The translations under genes and the position numbers were made by a program. This document shows positions 10,950 to 23,161 of a stretch of DNA of 64,000 nucleotides, piece by piece; within the stretch, counting starts at the first letter, position 1; every line of letters starts with the position of its first letter. The notes under the pieces are model-generated. The model ran no database searches. It was not told the DNA's origin and saw only the letters and a program-made list of their open reading frames with translations. Where the stretch lies: the NCBI GenBank assembly GCA_037074615.1, contig CM073563.1, positions 18,336,501-18,400,500 of the forward strand. The letters run 5' to 3'. This stretch comes from Leucaena leucocephala. Lineage: Eukaryota; Streptophyta; Magnoliopsida; Fabales; Fabaceae.

Positions 10950-13900
10950 CCCTTTCCGATTCCTATGCGCTGAAACCCATTTTCGCTGTTTAGTTTTTCC
11001 AAATACTGTTCAAGTTTTCGGTTTAAAAAATATCATAAAATAAAAATAAATCCACGCATAAAGTTACTTAATTTGTTTTCTAAAAATATGTCCAATGGTG
11101 ATCAGATTTGGATTGAAGCGTAGGCGTAGGAATGTGTTGGTGGACCAGACCAGGTTATCAAGCATAAAATATTACTGTATATTAATAAGATTTTTTTTTT
11201 GATAAATTTTTTAAAAAAAAATTAAATTCACTCACAATTTAAAAATAAGACGAAGTCTCTTTTCCTCTTAAACGATACCAATATCAAATATAGTAAGCCG
11301 TCTATTACTCTCAAATGTAAAGTTAAACACTTAAAAATTAAGATATTTTTTTAAATACTATGACTAAAATTATAATAAAATAATATTTTTTTAAATATTA
11401 AATATCCTTTAAATAATAACATGTCGTATCTATTCCCGAATTAAACTCACTAACTATACATTATTAATAAGACCTTTTGTATGCGTCATGTTATTTTTAA
11501 AAATATTATCCAGGCAATAACAGAGCAGCAGGTCCACTTGTTGGGGGGCATTCAATTACAACTTTCAGTCAAACGTTAATATCCGCAAACTTAAAAAGAA
11601 TAAATAATATACTCCTATTCTATAATAATATAAATTTAATAATTATTACTGTTATACAAATTTTTTTAATAAGTAATTTTATAATTTTTTTATAAATATT
11701 TTTTAAATTCTTAGATTATACTTTAAATTCTTAGATTATAATAATCAATCTCTTGTTTAATCATCCTTATCCATGCCCACTAACTTTTAACGCTTAAAGA
11801 TTCTTTTAATCTTTCGCCCAAAAAAAGAGACCATGATTAAGGCAAACTTTTTTTTGATTAAGCACAATTATTTTTTTATTAGCTATAATCTTATTTGAGA
11901 CACAATTGACATTAAATATGAGTATATATATTAATAAGGATTTAAATTTTAATTCATTATCTTATAAAAGGACTAGGTCTTTTCTATTAAATTTAAAGTT
12001 GATAACTAAGGGCTTGTTTGGATTAGCTTTTAGATAATAGATTTTAGGAAGAATAGTTTTTGGAGAATAGATTTTGGAAAAAAAATAATTTTAAAAATTG
12101 GAGATATTTAGATTATTAGTAGTAGAATCACTTTTTTTATAAGTAATTTACTAAAAATGACATAAATTAATATGATAATTACATAAGGAATAAATTTTAT
12201 TTTTGAACTAATATGATAATTACATAAGGAATTTACTAAAAATGACATAAGGAATTTACTAAAAATGACATAAGGAATTCACTTGTGTTTAATAGGCATA
12301 ACTATGCATGTATTGTAGTATTACAAACTTATTTTTTCATACTCTAAAAGTTCTTTCTATTGTGAACGGCAGGAACAGGTTGGGAGAAGTGAAAAATAAA
12401 GACAACTGTACGGTCACAATTAACGCCCTTAACGGTAAAATGAAGAGATTTTTAAGGCAAAAACTCATGGAATTCATATTAATCAAACCATCATTTTATA
12501 GGATAAAACTATGGTTTGGATTGAGAAGTGATTTTTGAGCAAAAAAATGAGTGATTGGTTGAAAGATAAGAAAACTGTGGTTTGAAGGAAAAATCAATTC
12601 TCTAACCTAAGTGCCAAACATATACTAAAGCAAACTTATACTTTTTCTTTTGTTATATAAAAGTTTATGTGAGTTCAACAAGGATTCCCTATCAAAATTA
12701 GGGTATAGCTACACGTTTTATAGAATGTTTATAGTGGATTGAAGAGATCGCCTATCAAATATGCCCTTACAACGGTAATAGAAATCGAATTCACATACTT
12801 ATAGAATATAAAATTATTATTTATTATATATATTAACTCTCCTTAATTTAGGCTTCTTTATTAAATAAAATTGTTGAAAATGAATGAGCTTGAATGATAT
12901 GGGCCAGAGCCCAAGTTTATATCCAAGAATGTTGATTTGGAGTAGGCTAAGATTAGGTGGAAGTTTTGGAACCTAGAAAATGTGTAGGTTTGGATCCAAG
13001 TACATCTGAGAAAACCCAATTCACGATCCATTAAAAGATAAATCTGTTTGTTTATTAAGGAGGAAGAGAAGAATTGGCAAAAAATATTCACCTCTACAAG
13101 TAAAGCTGACAAGGGCGATTTTGTCTTTGTAATAATATTCACCTCTGCTCCAAAAGTTCCCAAATGGAAGCGGTCTTTAGGAGGTGGTGCTTCCACTTCT
13201 TTTTGGTTTGAGAACTGCTTGGAATTGAATGTTGCTCTTATTGACTTGATTCTTGGTTGTGAGTCTGCTTAATAGAAATGATGGAGTGGAAGATTCTGTT
13301 GATTACATAGAGCAGAATGGGACAATGAGAATTTAGCTACTTTTTTGCCCCCTTATATTATTTTATTAAAAAAATAAAGGAAAAATGAAAAAAGGAAACG
13401 GTCCCATGAAGGGGCAACACAAGCCCTGCAAGTTATCTAATTATACCGTTATCTAATTATACCTAGTAACATGTACTGTTCTTTTTTTATATAGGTTTAA
13501 ATTAAATAAAAATATTTAAAAAATAGAATATATACTAAAACAAAATTAGAGAATTTGACAAAATGGATATAAGAACCTTGATATAAATTTTCTCTAAAAA
13601 AATATATATTTTTTGCAAAAAAGAAAAAAAGAAAAATTGTATTAAGTGAAGCATATCTATTACGCTACAATTCTGCTAATATTGGTTAAGAAAGTTGGGA
13701 CGGATTAATAGTATTTATTGGAAGGAAAGTATCAATGACTTGTGCAAAGAATATTTGAAAACTCTTGAGGACTTTTTACTTGGGTTCTCCTTGATTTCTT
13801 CATTAGAATTCAATATATTCTCCATTCAAACGATTAAGCAGCAAAGACACACAAACCAATGCCTTCCTGACTTGATCAAATTATATATTCTTTTATTATC

Positions 13901-15871
13901 ATAAAATTATAGTGGAGCCCACGGACTCTGAGCACAACGACGCCGTTTCTGCATCTGATTTTAGCCATTGGTGAAATCTGCTGAATAAAGAAGATGAAAT
14001 CTGGATCGTTAACCCGTGCGATCCCAGCCGTCCAAACACAACACCCTACTTCTTTCTTGAATATTTCCGTCAATGAGACACGGAAAAATCAAAGTATAAT
14101 ATAAATGATCAGTCTCTTATAATAAAATAAATTAATAAATATTTATATTTAGTGTCCGGTGCTTCATACAATAATATCTTCAAGAGAATGCGTGTGTATC
14201 AACTAAAAAAACGCACAGAAAAATCTTCACGGACTATTCTTCATGAAAGCGTGCATTGAAGTTAACATCTTGCTCTCACGGAAGGAAGCAGAAATCTGTG
14301 GATGAAATTTCCATAGCCTTCTTCTAGAGGAAATTTCCATTTGGGATAGATGCCAATTTAATTATATATATAATATCCAGTATAACTGAATTAAATTTAA
14401 AAATTATTGAGTCTAATTAAAAATAATTATTATACCGTGATTCTGTTTTTGACGTAGAGTTCGAACACTTATATAATATTATTTAACAAAAGTCAAGTTA
14501 AATCTAAAATGTTTATTCCTCTTTTGATAAAATGATGGCATAAGGAATGGTCAAGAGAGTGTATAAAATAATTTAAACACTCACAATCTAATTTTTACTA
14601 ATATATTGTTTCATATATGTTTTTAACTTAAAATTGAATATTAAAAAATCGGAAAAATTATATGTTTCATAAACTGTGTCGTTTTTAATGGTCCTAAAAC
14701 TCTCAAACCAAAGAATCTAACAACAGCACAAAGTCAACCCAAGACCAAAAGAACAAAAAATGATTCATGAATCACGATGGCGTATATGCCTTCACACAAG
14801 CTGCTTTATATATTCAGCTGTAATGTTTTGTTTCTTAAAGATGATGCAAAAACAAAAACAGAGTAATAAAAAGTAAATGAGAAGCTGTGGATGGTCTCTT
14901 TCCACTCTCATCTATTCTGTGGATTACAACACACAAAACCACAGGCTCCGTTGGAAACCAATTACTTGATGCCCTCAAATTTATAATTAGATTACTTGTA
15001 GTTTTATATTTATTTGATTGATTGGAGAATGACATAATAAGCGAATATGATATTGTTGAGTACGTATAATAATTTACACTATATATTTCTGTTGGATATA
15101 TGCCTGTCACTTTTTCTAAGCAAAAATATTTTCAAAATATTTCTCATGTCAAATTAAATTATAATAAATATTCTATTTTAAAACTAATACAAATCAACAG
15201 AAACTCTTTGAATTTTACGATAATATATATTATTTATTTGTACATTATAATTATTGATTCTCGTTCTTAGTACTGGATATACATGCGCGTATATATATAT
15301 ATAAAGCAAAAAATTTTAAAAAAATTGACGCATTTCTTCTCATAATATGCAGAACGCGTGGCTATAGCCCCGAAGAGAATCGTGGGACCTTCCAGTTGTT
15401 TTTGTTGAACAAAGAAACAATCAAATATTGGAATAAAGAATTTATCCATAACTTCATTATATTCATTCCATTCTCTCCCGAAAAAGTATAATCAGAAGTT
15501 CAATGAAGGGTACTAGTTATTTTTTTCAAAAAAAAAAAAAACAAGAAGAGTTTTTAACAATATGATATTTATCTCTAATTATTTTTACTAGCACATATAT
15601 ATTATCTTATTAGAAATAATTATATTCGAAATACTAAAATATATAGATGTATAACCTTTCTCATCGTCATGTTATGAAGATTAATACTTTGTTTGTGTTA
15701 GATCTAGCTGTGTTTGTATTTTCTCTCTATTTTTTTTTTGATGGCATCAAAACTCATTTGCTCTTTTTTGAATGCGGAGAACAGAGTGTGAATTGAGTTT
15801 GGTGCAAAGTAAACAAACGCGTGGAAACTTCAGAAGCGAAGACTATTCTTTGGTTTACTACGTAAAATTAA
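10949..15871. other. Intergenic, AT-rich, no gene supported
   Basis: Nearly 5 kb between the divergent NPF and glutamate decarboxylase genes. Short frames (for example 13048-13272 and 13695-13904) have no recognisable domains or conserved character. The only structured part is the MITE-like segment at 12010-12622. The final few hundred bases serve as the promoter region of the decarboxylase gene. Confidence 0.6.
12010..12622. mobile_element. MITE-like non-autonomous element
   Basis: The left end GGGCTTGTTTGGATTAG and the right end CTAACCTAAGTGCCAAACATA are imperfect inverted repeats that share GTTTGG and a TTAG step. There is no coding capacity. Phrases such as TTTTAGATAATAG and ACTATGGTTTGG recur in the MITE pair at 19361-19774 and 24653-29936, so it may be a distant member of that family. 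A short tandem repeat (ATGACATAAGGAATTTACTAAAA type) lies around 12220-12280. ACTAA occurs just outside both ends but is too weak to call a target-site duplication. Confidence 0.5.
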
Positions 15872-15880
15872 TATAAATAG
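15872..15880 (+). promoter_or_regulatory. TATA box of the glutamate decarboxylase gene
   Basis: TATAAATAG lies 101-109 bp upstream of the ATG in a pyrimidine-rich leader context, a good plant TATA match with a spacing that leaves a leader of about 75 nt. Confidence 0.7.
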
Positions 15881-15980
15881 CCTCCAATGTTGCCTACTTT
15901 ACCAGAAACACACACATTAATTCCCATAGTTTTCTCTTTGTTCCCTCTTCTCACAACAAGAACACAACGTGCACTTCACC

Positions 15981-18655
15981 ATGGGTCTCCCAAAACCACG
16001 GGCCTCTGATATCACCTTTGCTTCTGGCTCTCTCCCCAGGCTAAGCATGCCGGAGAAGGCAATGCCGAAGGAGGCGGCGTACCAGAACATTCACGACGAG
16101 CTGCAGTTCGACGCCATTCCCAAGCTCAACCTGGCATCCTTCGTCACCACTTCCATGGAGGAAGAATGCAACAAGCTAATCATGGAATCCATTAACAAGA
16201 ACTACGTTGATATGCACGAGTACCCCATCACCACTGACCTTCACGTACGTCTCTTCAAGCTCTTCAAAAATATTTATGCTGTTGTGTGTGTGTGTGTGTG
16301 TCTATGAATATGATTGATGTGGAAATTGATGAATATTACAGAATCGATGCGTGAACATGCTGGCGAGATTGTTCAATGCTCCGATGGAAGAAGGCGAAAG
16401 CGGCGTCGGAGTGGGGACGGTTGGATCCTCGGAAGCCATAATGCTGGCGGGGCTGGCTTTCAAGAAGAGATGGCAAAACATGAGGAAGGCTCAAGGCAAG
16501 CCTTTCGACAAGCCTAACATTGTAACAGGCTCCAATGTTCAGGTATATATAATTCTATTACATATTGTTATCTTCGCATCAACCAACTCAAGAAAATGAA
16601 GATGAATACAATAAATTCATCCTTCTAGAGGGTGATTTACCCTAAACTCTTAGAAACTCACGAGACGAGGACCTACTTTAGCCTCCCTTTTTGCTGATGA
16701 TTCAACCTTCCTTCACACACTTAACTTATGAACTAAGACCCTTTGTATATACATTAAGATTAGAACACATGATCTTAACCAACTAATTAATCTCACCTTA
16801 ATATCTCCAACATGTGTGTGCAGGTGTGTTGGGAGAAGTTTGCGAGGTATTTCGAGGTGGAGTTGAAGGAAGTGAAGGTGAGGGAAGGGTACTACGTGAT
16901 GGATCCGGCGAGAGCGGTGGAGATGGTGGACGAGAACACGATATGTGTGGCGGCGATTCTGGGATCTACTTACAATGGCGAATTTGAAGACGTCAAGCTC
17001 TTGAACGATCTCCTTCTACAAAAGAATAAACAAACTGGGTGGGAGACGCCGATTCATGTGGACGCAGCGAGTGGAGGGTTTATAGCTCCATTTTTGTACC
17101 CGGAGCTAGAGTGGGATTTCAGGTTGCCATTGGTGAAGAGTATCAATGTGAGTGGCCACAAGTACGGTCTGGTGTATGCAGGCATTGGTTGGGTTCTTTG
17201 GAGGACCAAACAAGACTTGCCTCAAGATCTTGTCTTCCACATCAATTACCTCGGAGCTGATCAGCCTACCTTCACCCTCAATTTTTCCAAAGGTACTACT
17301 TTGTACCTCACTTTAATTATATATAGTCTCAAATTTTCGTCATTGCATAAGCATTTCAAAACTTAAGGTCCTTAGCTATATACGTATTCTTACCTTAAAG
17401 TTGATAATTATTACTTCACTAATCTTACCAATACTCTGCTTTAGATTTATGTCCTTGTTGAATTTCTAATTGGGGACTTTAGCCCAATTTTTCCATTACT
17501 AATTTGAGATATTACAAAAATTAATTAAATTAGTTATTTGTAAAAAATATAAAAAATTATTATAAAGTTTCAATCAAAGGATTTAATTATCTAAAATTTT
17601 AATGTCATATAATAACAAGTTACAACATAAAAAATAATAACAAATTTATGTTGCTCACTTGTCATTAGAGTTTTTAGTGATTAAATATTTTCTTTTAGAT
17701 GTCATAATAATAATCTCTAACAATATGCGTTGGTTTCTCTAAATTACACATTTTAATTATTTATATTAAAAATTACTCCTTCAATAGAATATTCCTTTAA
17801 TATGTGAAAATTGCAATCAATATATAGAAAAATAATTATAAATTTATGAGATAAAATGAATTAAATTTTTATATTTAATACTAAAATAAAATATTCTACT
17901 GGCTCTTATATATTTAAGATTGAAGGAGTACTTTTTATTTTATTCTTGATCAAACTTTTGTCAATTACAGGTTCTAGCCAAATTATTGCCCAGTATTATC
18001 AGCTAATTCGCTTGGGCAAAGAGGTAAGAAAATTATTATTTTGTTTTTGGGGGAGGAGGGGTGTGGGGCAACATAATGTTCCTATGTTCCTATATATACT
18101 TCAAGACTGAGGAGTGCCAATTAATGAATGGTATTATTTGTGGCTTTTTTGTAGGGCTATCGTAATGTGATGGAGAACTGTAGAGAAAATGCAATGGTTC
18201 TAAAGGAAGGAATAGTGAACACTGGATGCTTCAACATACATTCCAAGGACGATGGCGTTCCTGTGGTGGCATTCTCGCTCAAGGACAGAAGCCGGCACGA
18301 CGAGTTCAAGATCTCCGCCATGCTCCGCCGCAACGGGTGGATTGTGCCGGCATACCCGATGCCACCAGGTGCCGAGCACATCAAGGTGCTGCGTGTTGTG
18401 ATAAGGGCCGAGTTCTCTCGCACCCTAGCTGAACACCTCGTGCAGGACATCACAAAAGTGTTGAATGAACTTGAAATGCTTCCTGAATACAAGTCCAATG
18501 TCGAACAAGGTATTGTTACTAGCAACGTTGTTAATGTGAAGAATGATCAGAATAGTGATAATATTGAAGGAGTGATGAAGAGGACTGCGTTGGATGTCCA
18601 GAGAGAAATCATCGATCAAGAAGCTAACAAGCGCCAAAAAATCTTGGCAGTCTAG
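15981..18655 (+). CDS. GAD: Glutamate decarboxylase, atypical C-terminus
   Basis: PLP-dependent cytosolic enzyme that converts glutamate to GABA and CO2, the entry step of the GABA shunt. Five exons: 15981-16244, 16342-16542, 16824-17292, 17971-18023 and 18155-18655. They join in phase to 1,488 nt, 495 aa, which is normal for plant GADs. The start is ATG at 15981 (MGLPKPRASD); the in-frame GTG upstream is not used. Conserved features include FVTT, GVGTVGSSEAIMLAGLAFK, DAASGGF (Asp235) and the PLP-binding Lys268 in INVSGHKYG. Oddities: FVTTS replaces the usual FVTTW, and MHEYP replaces MDEYP. The C-terminal tail, usually a Trp-containing calmodulin-binding helix, reads DVQREIIDQEANKRQKILAV and has no Trp. 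The core looks catalytically complete, so I infer an active enzyme whose Ca2+/calmodulin control may be lost or changed. Confidence 0.93.
17774..17930. mobile_element. Stowaway-like MITE in GAD intron 3
   Basis: The 157-bp segment opens with TACTCCTTCAAT and closes with ATTGAAGGAGTA, a perfect 12-bp terminal inverted repeat with TA ends, as in Tc1/mariner-derived Stowaway elements. It is AT-rich and has no coding frame. It lies wholly inside the third intron. Confidence 0.8.
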
Positions 18656-19360
18656 TGAAGTCATGATGATGTTATGATGAGCTGTTATTGCTTATAATTC
18701 AGAATCTTAATTTGCAAGCATAAACTTGACTATAGATTAACTAATTAGCTTTTTCACTAATAATTCGATCATTAGCAAGAATTTTTACTTCTGTTTTGTT
18801 TTATTGTTTTCTTCTCAGTCTTTGTCGTAAGTTATGGTATCAAATTTGATATTAATTGTAATGATATACTTTAGATCCCATCATACATTCATTAATAATA
18901 GCATTTTTGCCTGTTTATATAATTATATGTGTGTGTATATATATATATATTACATTAGTAATATGATAATTAGATTAAATTTAGGTATTGTTATATTCGA
19001 TTAGAACCCGTCTAAGTATCTAACAAAGGGTTAAGTGGGTTAGCAAATTAATTATCTTAATTTAGACAAATTAAAAGTATACGTTTACCCCTCTAATTTT
19101 AGTCAAGGTTTTAATTTAATATATTAATTTATCTATATATAAAGAATTAAAGTATGCGACAAATTGATGAAGACAAAAATAATAGTGAATGTTTTAATTA
19201 ATTTAACATTTCAGGAAGCATCGAGAGTGAAAACTAAACCTTCAAAATCAAACATAGTTGAATTCCCCCCCCCCCCCACACACACATGAGAATTTTGTTT
19301 TTTTGGGGGAAAAAATGAAGTGTATATTTGGGAAACCCAAAACTAAGGTTTTAAAAGGTC
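18656..19360. other. GAD 3' flank
   Basis: AT-rich sequence that includes the likely 3' untranslated region of the decarboxylase gene. A run of 13 C (19265-19277) followed by a CA repeat is the only notable feature. No gene is seen. Confidence 0.5.
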
Positions 19361-19774
19361 TTTTGACCCAAATTTTAATTTAGAAAAATTTTAAAATAAA
19401 GAGTTATATTTGTTCAAAATAGTTTTAGACCAAACCATAGTTTAAAACTAAAATTTTAGATAAAATGTTAAAACTAACTTTTGGAACAGTAAAAGAACTT
19501 ATTGACCATTCAATTACCATTTTACCCTTATTTTTTTATACACTCTCTCCTCTTTCTTTTCACTCTTCTCTACCTTCTCTCTTCTCTTATATTTTTAATA
19601 AAATCATATTATGATAATTTTTTAATTATAAAAATTATTTTAGTAATAACTATCTAAACACTCATTTATTCAGAACTATTTTTTTCCATAAGTTTTTTTA
19701 TAAAAACTATTTTCTAAAAATTATCTAAAATCATTTTTTTATAAGCTATTTTTCAACCTATTATCTAAACATGC
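19361..19774. mobile_element. MITE, intact sister of the split copy at 24653-29936
   Basis: About 410 bp of AT-rich, non-coding sequence. Its reverse complement aligns by eye along its whole length with the two flanks of the CACTA element: the GTTTAGATA start, the GAGAGGAGAGA purine block, the TCTTTTAC step and the GGTCTAAAACTATTT-like end. The ends are only loosely inverted. The superfamily is not assigned. Confidence 0.65.
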
Positions 19775-21014
19775 TGAAAAAGGAGAGCCCTAGAAGCTAC
19801 ATTGGAAGAAAAAGGAGGGGTTGTGTGTACCAAGATCAAATACACGTGTAGATGTATAAGAAGTGAAGGAGGGGTTAGTGGAAGAAATTATGGGGCATGT
19901 AAAATTGCCTCCCTCAACTTTCTGCATGTTCACACCCTTTTTTCAAACGCACCCACCCCCTTTCCCCTATCCCTCTTTTTGTTCTCACCATTAAACGACA
20001 CTGCATGCTCCAAAAGATACCACACATACACATGTTATAATCCTATTCACTGCTCCTCTGACCAACACTACTCCAATTCCAAATTAATTACTCCATCTCC
20101 TTATTCTAAATATAAAATCTCAAACTATTTAATCTCCCAAATCTATAACTTTTTCACCCCTACACATATGAAGGGATCCTTTTCACTTAGAAAAATAATT
20201 TTCAATATAAATAATTAAATAGAGTACTTTAAGAAAAATAACACATGTTAAAGGTGTTTGTATTAGTAGAAAATGTTAATGTCTACTATGCAAAAAGTTT
20301 AATTAAGTCCAGAGTGAATATAAAAGATACTTTCAGAAGAGCTACCATTATTTAATTAGCACCTAACTTAGTTAGTTAGAATTCAATGTGATTTCGAGTA
20401 GTGAATGGTTTGTCAAAAAACAAAATCTCATTTCTAGCAACAGAGTTACATAAATGCTAATCTTATAACATATTTAATTAACTTATAATTAAATTAAAGA
20501 AGTTAATTAATATAATATATTTTTTTAATATCATAATTATCTTCTTTCATTATCTCACGTATTCTCTTACTTTGAGAGTATCAATAAGGATAATTTGAGA
20601 AAAAATTAATAAATATAATAAATATCTTATATTTATTATCAAAATTAACTCTTTAATTATGATATACATTAATTATGATATACATTAATTATGATATACA
20701 GGAAGAATAGTATTATATACAATGCTTTTAAAATTAGGCCCGGCAGGGCACTGATTGAATCACTAATAAAAACATGGATTAATGAAAGCAGCTTATTAAT
20801 TAGTCTGAGTTAAGTTATAATCAAAGCGCATTTTAATAAGTTTGTATTGGTTCATTATATACAAACATGAAATTTTATTTCATGAACTATGCGTACCTGC
20901 TTGGTAACTGATACTACTACTCAGTGAGAGACATTAATCATTTTTCTCAAACAACTGAATCATTACAAATTGAATACGCCAAAGCCACAACCACCCCATT
21001 ACCGCTTTTTTCCC
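19775..21014. other. Intergenic, no gene supported
   Basis: A frame at 19802-20218 is open but low-complexity, with an alternative start and no recognisable domain. Three tandem copies of a 17-bp TTAATTATGATATACAT unit lie around 20655-20702. The end forms the promoter of the next gene. Confidence 0.5.
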
Positions 21015-21023
21015 TTATATAAA
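21015..21023 (+). promoter_or_regulatory. TATA box of the lipid-transfer-like gene
   Basis: TTATATAAA lies about 95-103 bp upstream of the ATG at 21118, a strong TATA match at an ordinary distance. Confidence 0.7.
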
Positions 21024-21117
21024 CCTTGCCTTATTGGTCCATAGAACCCAGACTGCAACACCAAATCTATCTCATCACCGGCCACCATCATTCTCAATCA
21101 AATTGCGAGAGAAAAAT

Positions 21118-21795
21118 ATGGCGTTGAACGTCAAGATTCTGACTGTTACAGTGTTGACGCTCATGTTTGCTTCAAAGATGGCTGAGGCAGTAGGAGAGTG
21201 CGGGAGGACTCCGATAGGGTCGGCGGCTGCCAGCCTGGCGCCGTGCCTGGGGGCGACTCGGAATGCTAGGGCTCGGGTGCCGCCAGCTTGCTGTGCGAGA
21301 GTGGGTGCCATGATTAGGATGTCTCCAAGGTGCCTGTGTGCAGTGCTGTTATCACCCATGGCAAGGCAGGCCAAGATTAATCCAGCCATTGCTGTTACTG
21401 TTCCAAAGCGGTGCAACATCAGGAACAGACCTGCTGGCAAGAAATGTGGAAGTAAGTAATCACTCGTACGTACACGTACATGCCATCTTTCTAGGTCATC
21501 TTTTCTAATAACCATAACAAACGACATTGTTTGGGTTGAAATTAAAGCATTTAATTAAGAAGTACTATTCATAATGTGTTTATAATACCCTGCGGTCCTT
21601 GATATAAAAAGTTAATTAGTTTGTAGTATAAATCATATTGCACAAGAAATTAACTCGTATCTTAAGGAATGGACGGAGGTAGTAGTTTCATATCTTAATG
21701 ATGTTGTCTTGAGTTAAGTCTGATTGAAATTGATATGTATATATATGTGTGTGTTTGTGTTTGTGTGTGTGTGGACAGGATACACCGTTCCTTGA
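21118..21795 (+). CDS. Secreted 8-Cys lipid-transfer-like protein
   Basis: Probable member of the non-specific lipid-transfer / 2S albumin superfamily, small secreted proteins that hold a lipid in a four-helix, four-disulfide fold. Two exons: 21118-21451 and a 17-nt second exon at 21779-21795. Together they give 351 nt, 116 aa. The start is MALNVKILTVTVLTLMFASK, a hydrophobic signal peptide with likely cleavage near residue 25 (AEA). Eight cysteines follow at 28, 43, 58, 59, 72, 74, 99 and 110, giving C-x14-C-x14-CC-x12-CxC-x24-C-x10-C, the family motif. The product ends GRYTVP. The intron near its acceptor is a GT-rich tract. The lipid ligand and exact type cannot be read from sequence; a DIR1-like defence role is only one possibility. 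Confidence 0.88.
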
Positions 21796-23161
21796 GATGA
21801 GAAGCAAAGCGTAAGGTAGCAGATACAGTAATGAGTGAGGAGATTAGGGAAGCTCATCATCATCAATAAGCACTGTCATCTCTGCTTTTCTACTGGACAG
21901 TCATCTCTCTTCAGATAGTCATATATATTATTCCGTGTTGCTGAATGTTGAGTGCTTTTGTATTGTGTCTTGCTTGTTCCTTTAATTTCTCGACTTATAA
22001 TTAATTACTAGTACCTTTGTTATGATATGACTTTTATATAGCGAGGTGGGCCCAGCGTATCACACAAAATTTACTCAATAATATTATACAGTAATTTAAT
22101 TTATATTATGAATTAGTGTTATATATATATACTCTCTCATATGCTAAATATAAGAGTTAGATAAAAAATTTATTTTAATTTTAAATATAAGATTTTAATT
22201 TACTCTGTCTTCCAAATATTCCTATATGATCACATATATCAATATATTTCTATTAAGGGTAGTTCAAAGGTATATAATTAAAAATATATTTTAAATTATA
22301 AATAACTAACTTAATTAAATTATTTAATCTATCTAAATTAATTAAATAGATTTTATATTAAAGACTAGAGTGATAGGATATGTCATAAGTTAGTAATGCT
22401 ATTGCACAAGAAATTAATGGAGAATATTTTTGATGCGCGGGATTATTTTTAAGATTAAAAGAGAAACGGAATAAGAAAGTAATTTCAAATAAGTCTGGTA
22501 CCTCTTTACTTTAGAGAAGTAATAAGAAGAAGTCGTGCTCGCAAAACAAAACAAAACAAAACAAGAAGAGGTAATAAAAAGAAAGAAACACTATAGTGGA
22601 AAAATTACAAACTTTCATACATTCCGTGCATATCCATCTCAATTTCCTGTGCCAACGAAAATACCCTGAGGCGTATTAAGTAACTAATAACAAGAGTAAA
22701 AAACATGTCCAAGAGTATGTGTATTTGATGAACTACATGGAATGTATTTGTTTTTATTTAATGAATAACAACCATAAACTATTCAAACGTAGTTTAAACT
22801 ATGAAGAGGTGATTTATTTGATGGTTAAAAAGTAAATCAGACAACAAATATAAAACAGACCAATTTCAGTTCTGTAATTAAAAAATATAAATCAGGAACA
22901 AAGTCTACATTTTTTTAGTTTTTTGTATTTTGGACAGAAGGACAGAATGGGCATGTGAGCATGTATGTCACAAGTGTTCTTGCTCACTTAGCTCGTTCCC
23001 ACCTAAATTCACGTCCGCGGTCAGTCTCGTGGATGCATGATTCGAGGATTGACTTTAGTTACCGCATGCTTTATGCAATTACTACATTGTTTACTTCATC
23101 ATACAAAGTTCAAACCATAAATTCCTGGTAATTAATAACTAATTAAAACTTAATTACTTGC
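21796..23161. other. Intergenic, no gene supported
   Basis: This holds the 3' region of the lipid-transfer-like gene and that of the converging carboxylesterase. It is AT-rich with short simple repeats and no supported frame. Confidence 0.5.

Noticed and set aside
15969..15980. Upstream GTG as the GAD start
   Set aside because: Plant nuclear genes normally start at ATG, and the ATG at 15981 has good context and family-like N-terminus.
19265..19290. C-run as a regulatory i-motif or quadruplex
   Set aside because: It is a single mononucleotide run next to a CA repeat; slippage explains it and no promoter lies nearby.
19802..20218. 138-aa plus frame
   Set aside because: No ATG at its start, low complexity and no recognisable domain.
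21075..21527. 150-aa minus-strand frame over the lipid-transfer-like gene
   Set aside because: It is the antisense shadow of a GC-rich coding exon, and the plus strand has the 8-Cys motif and signal peptide.
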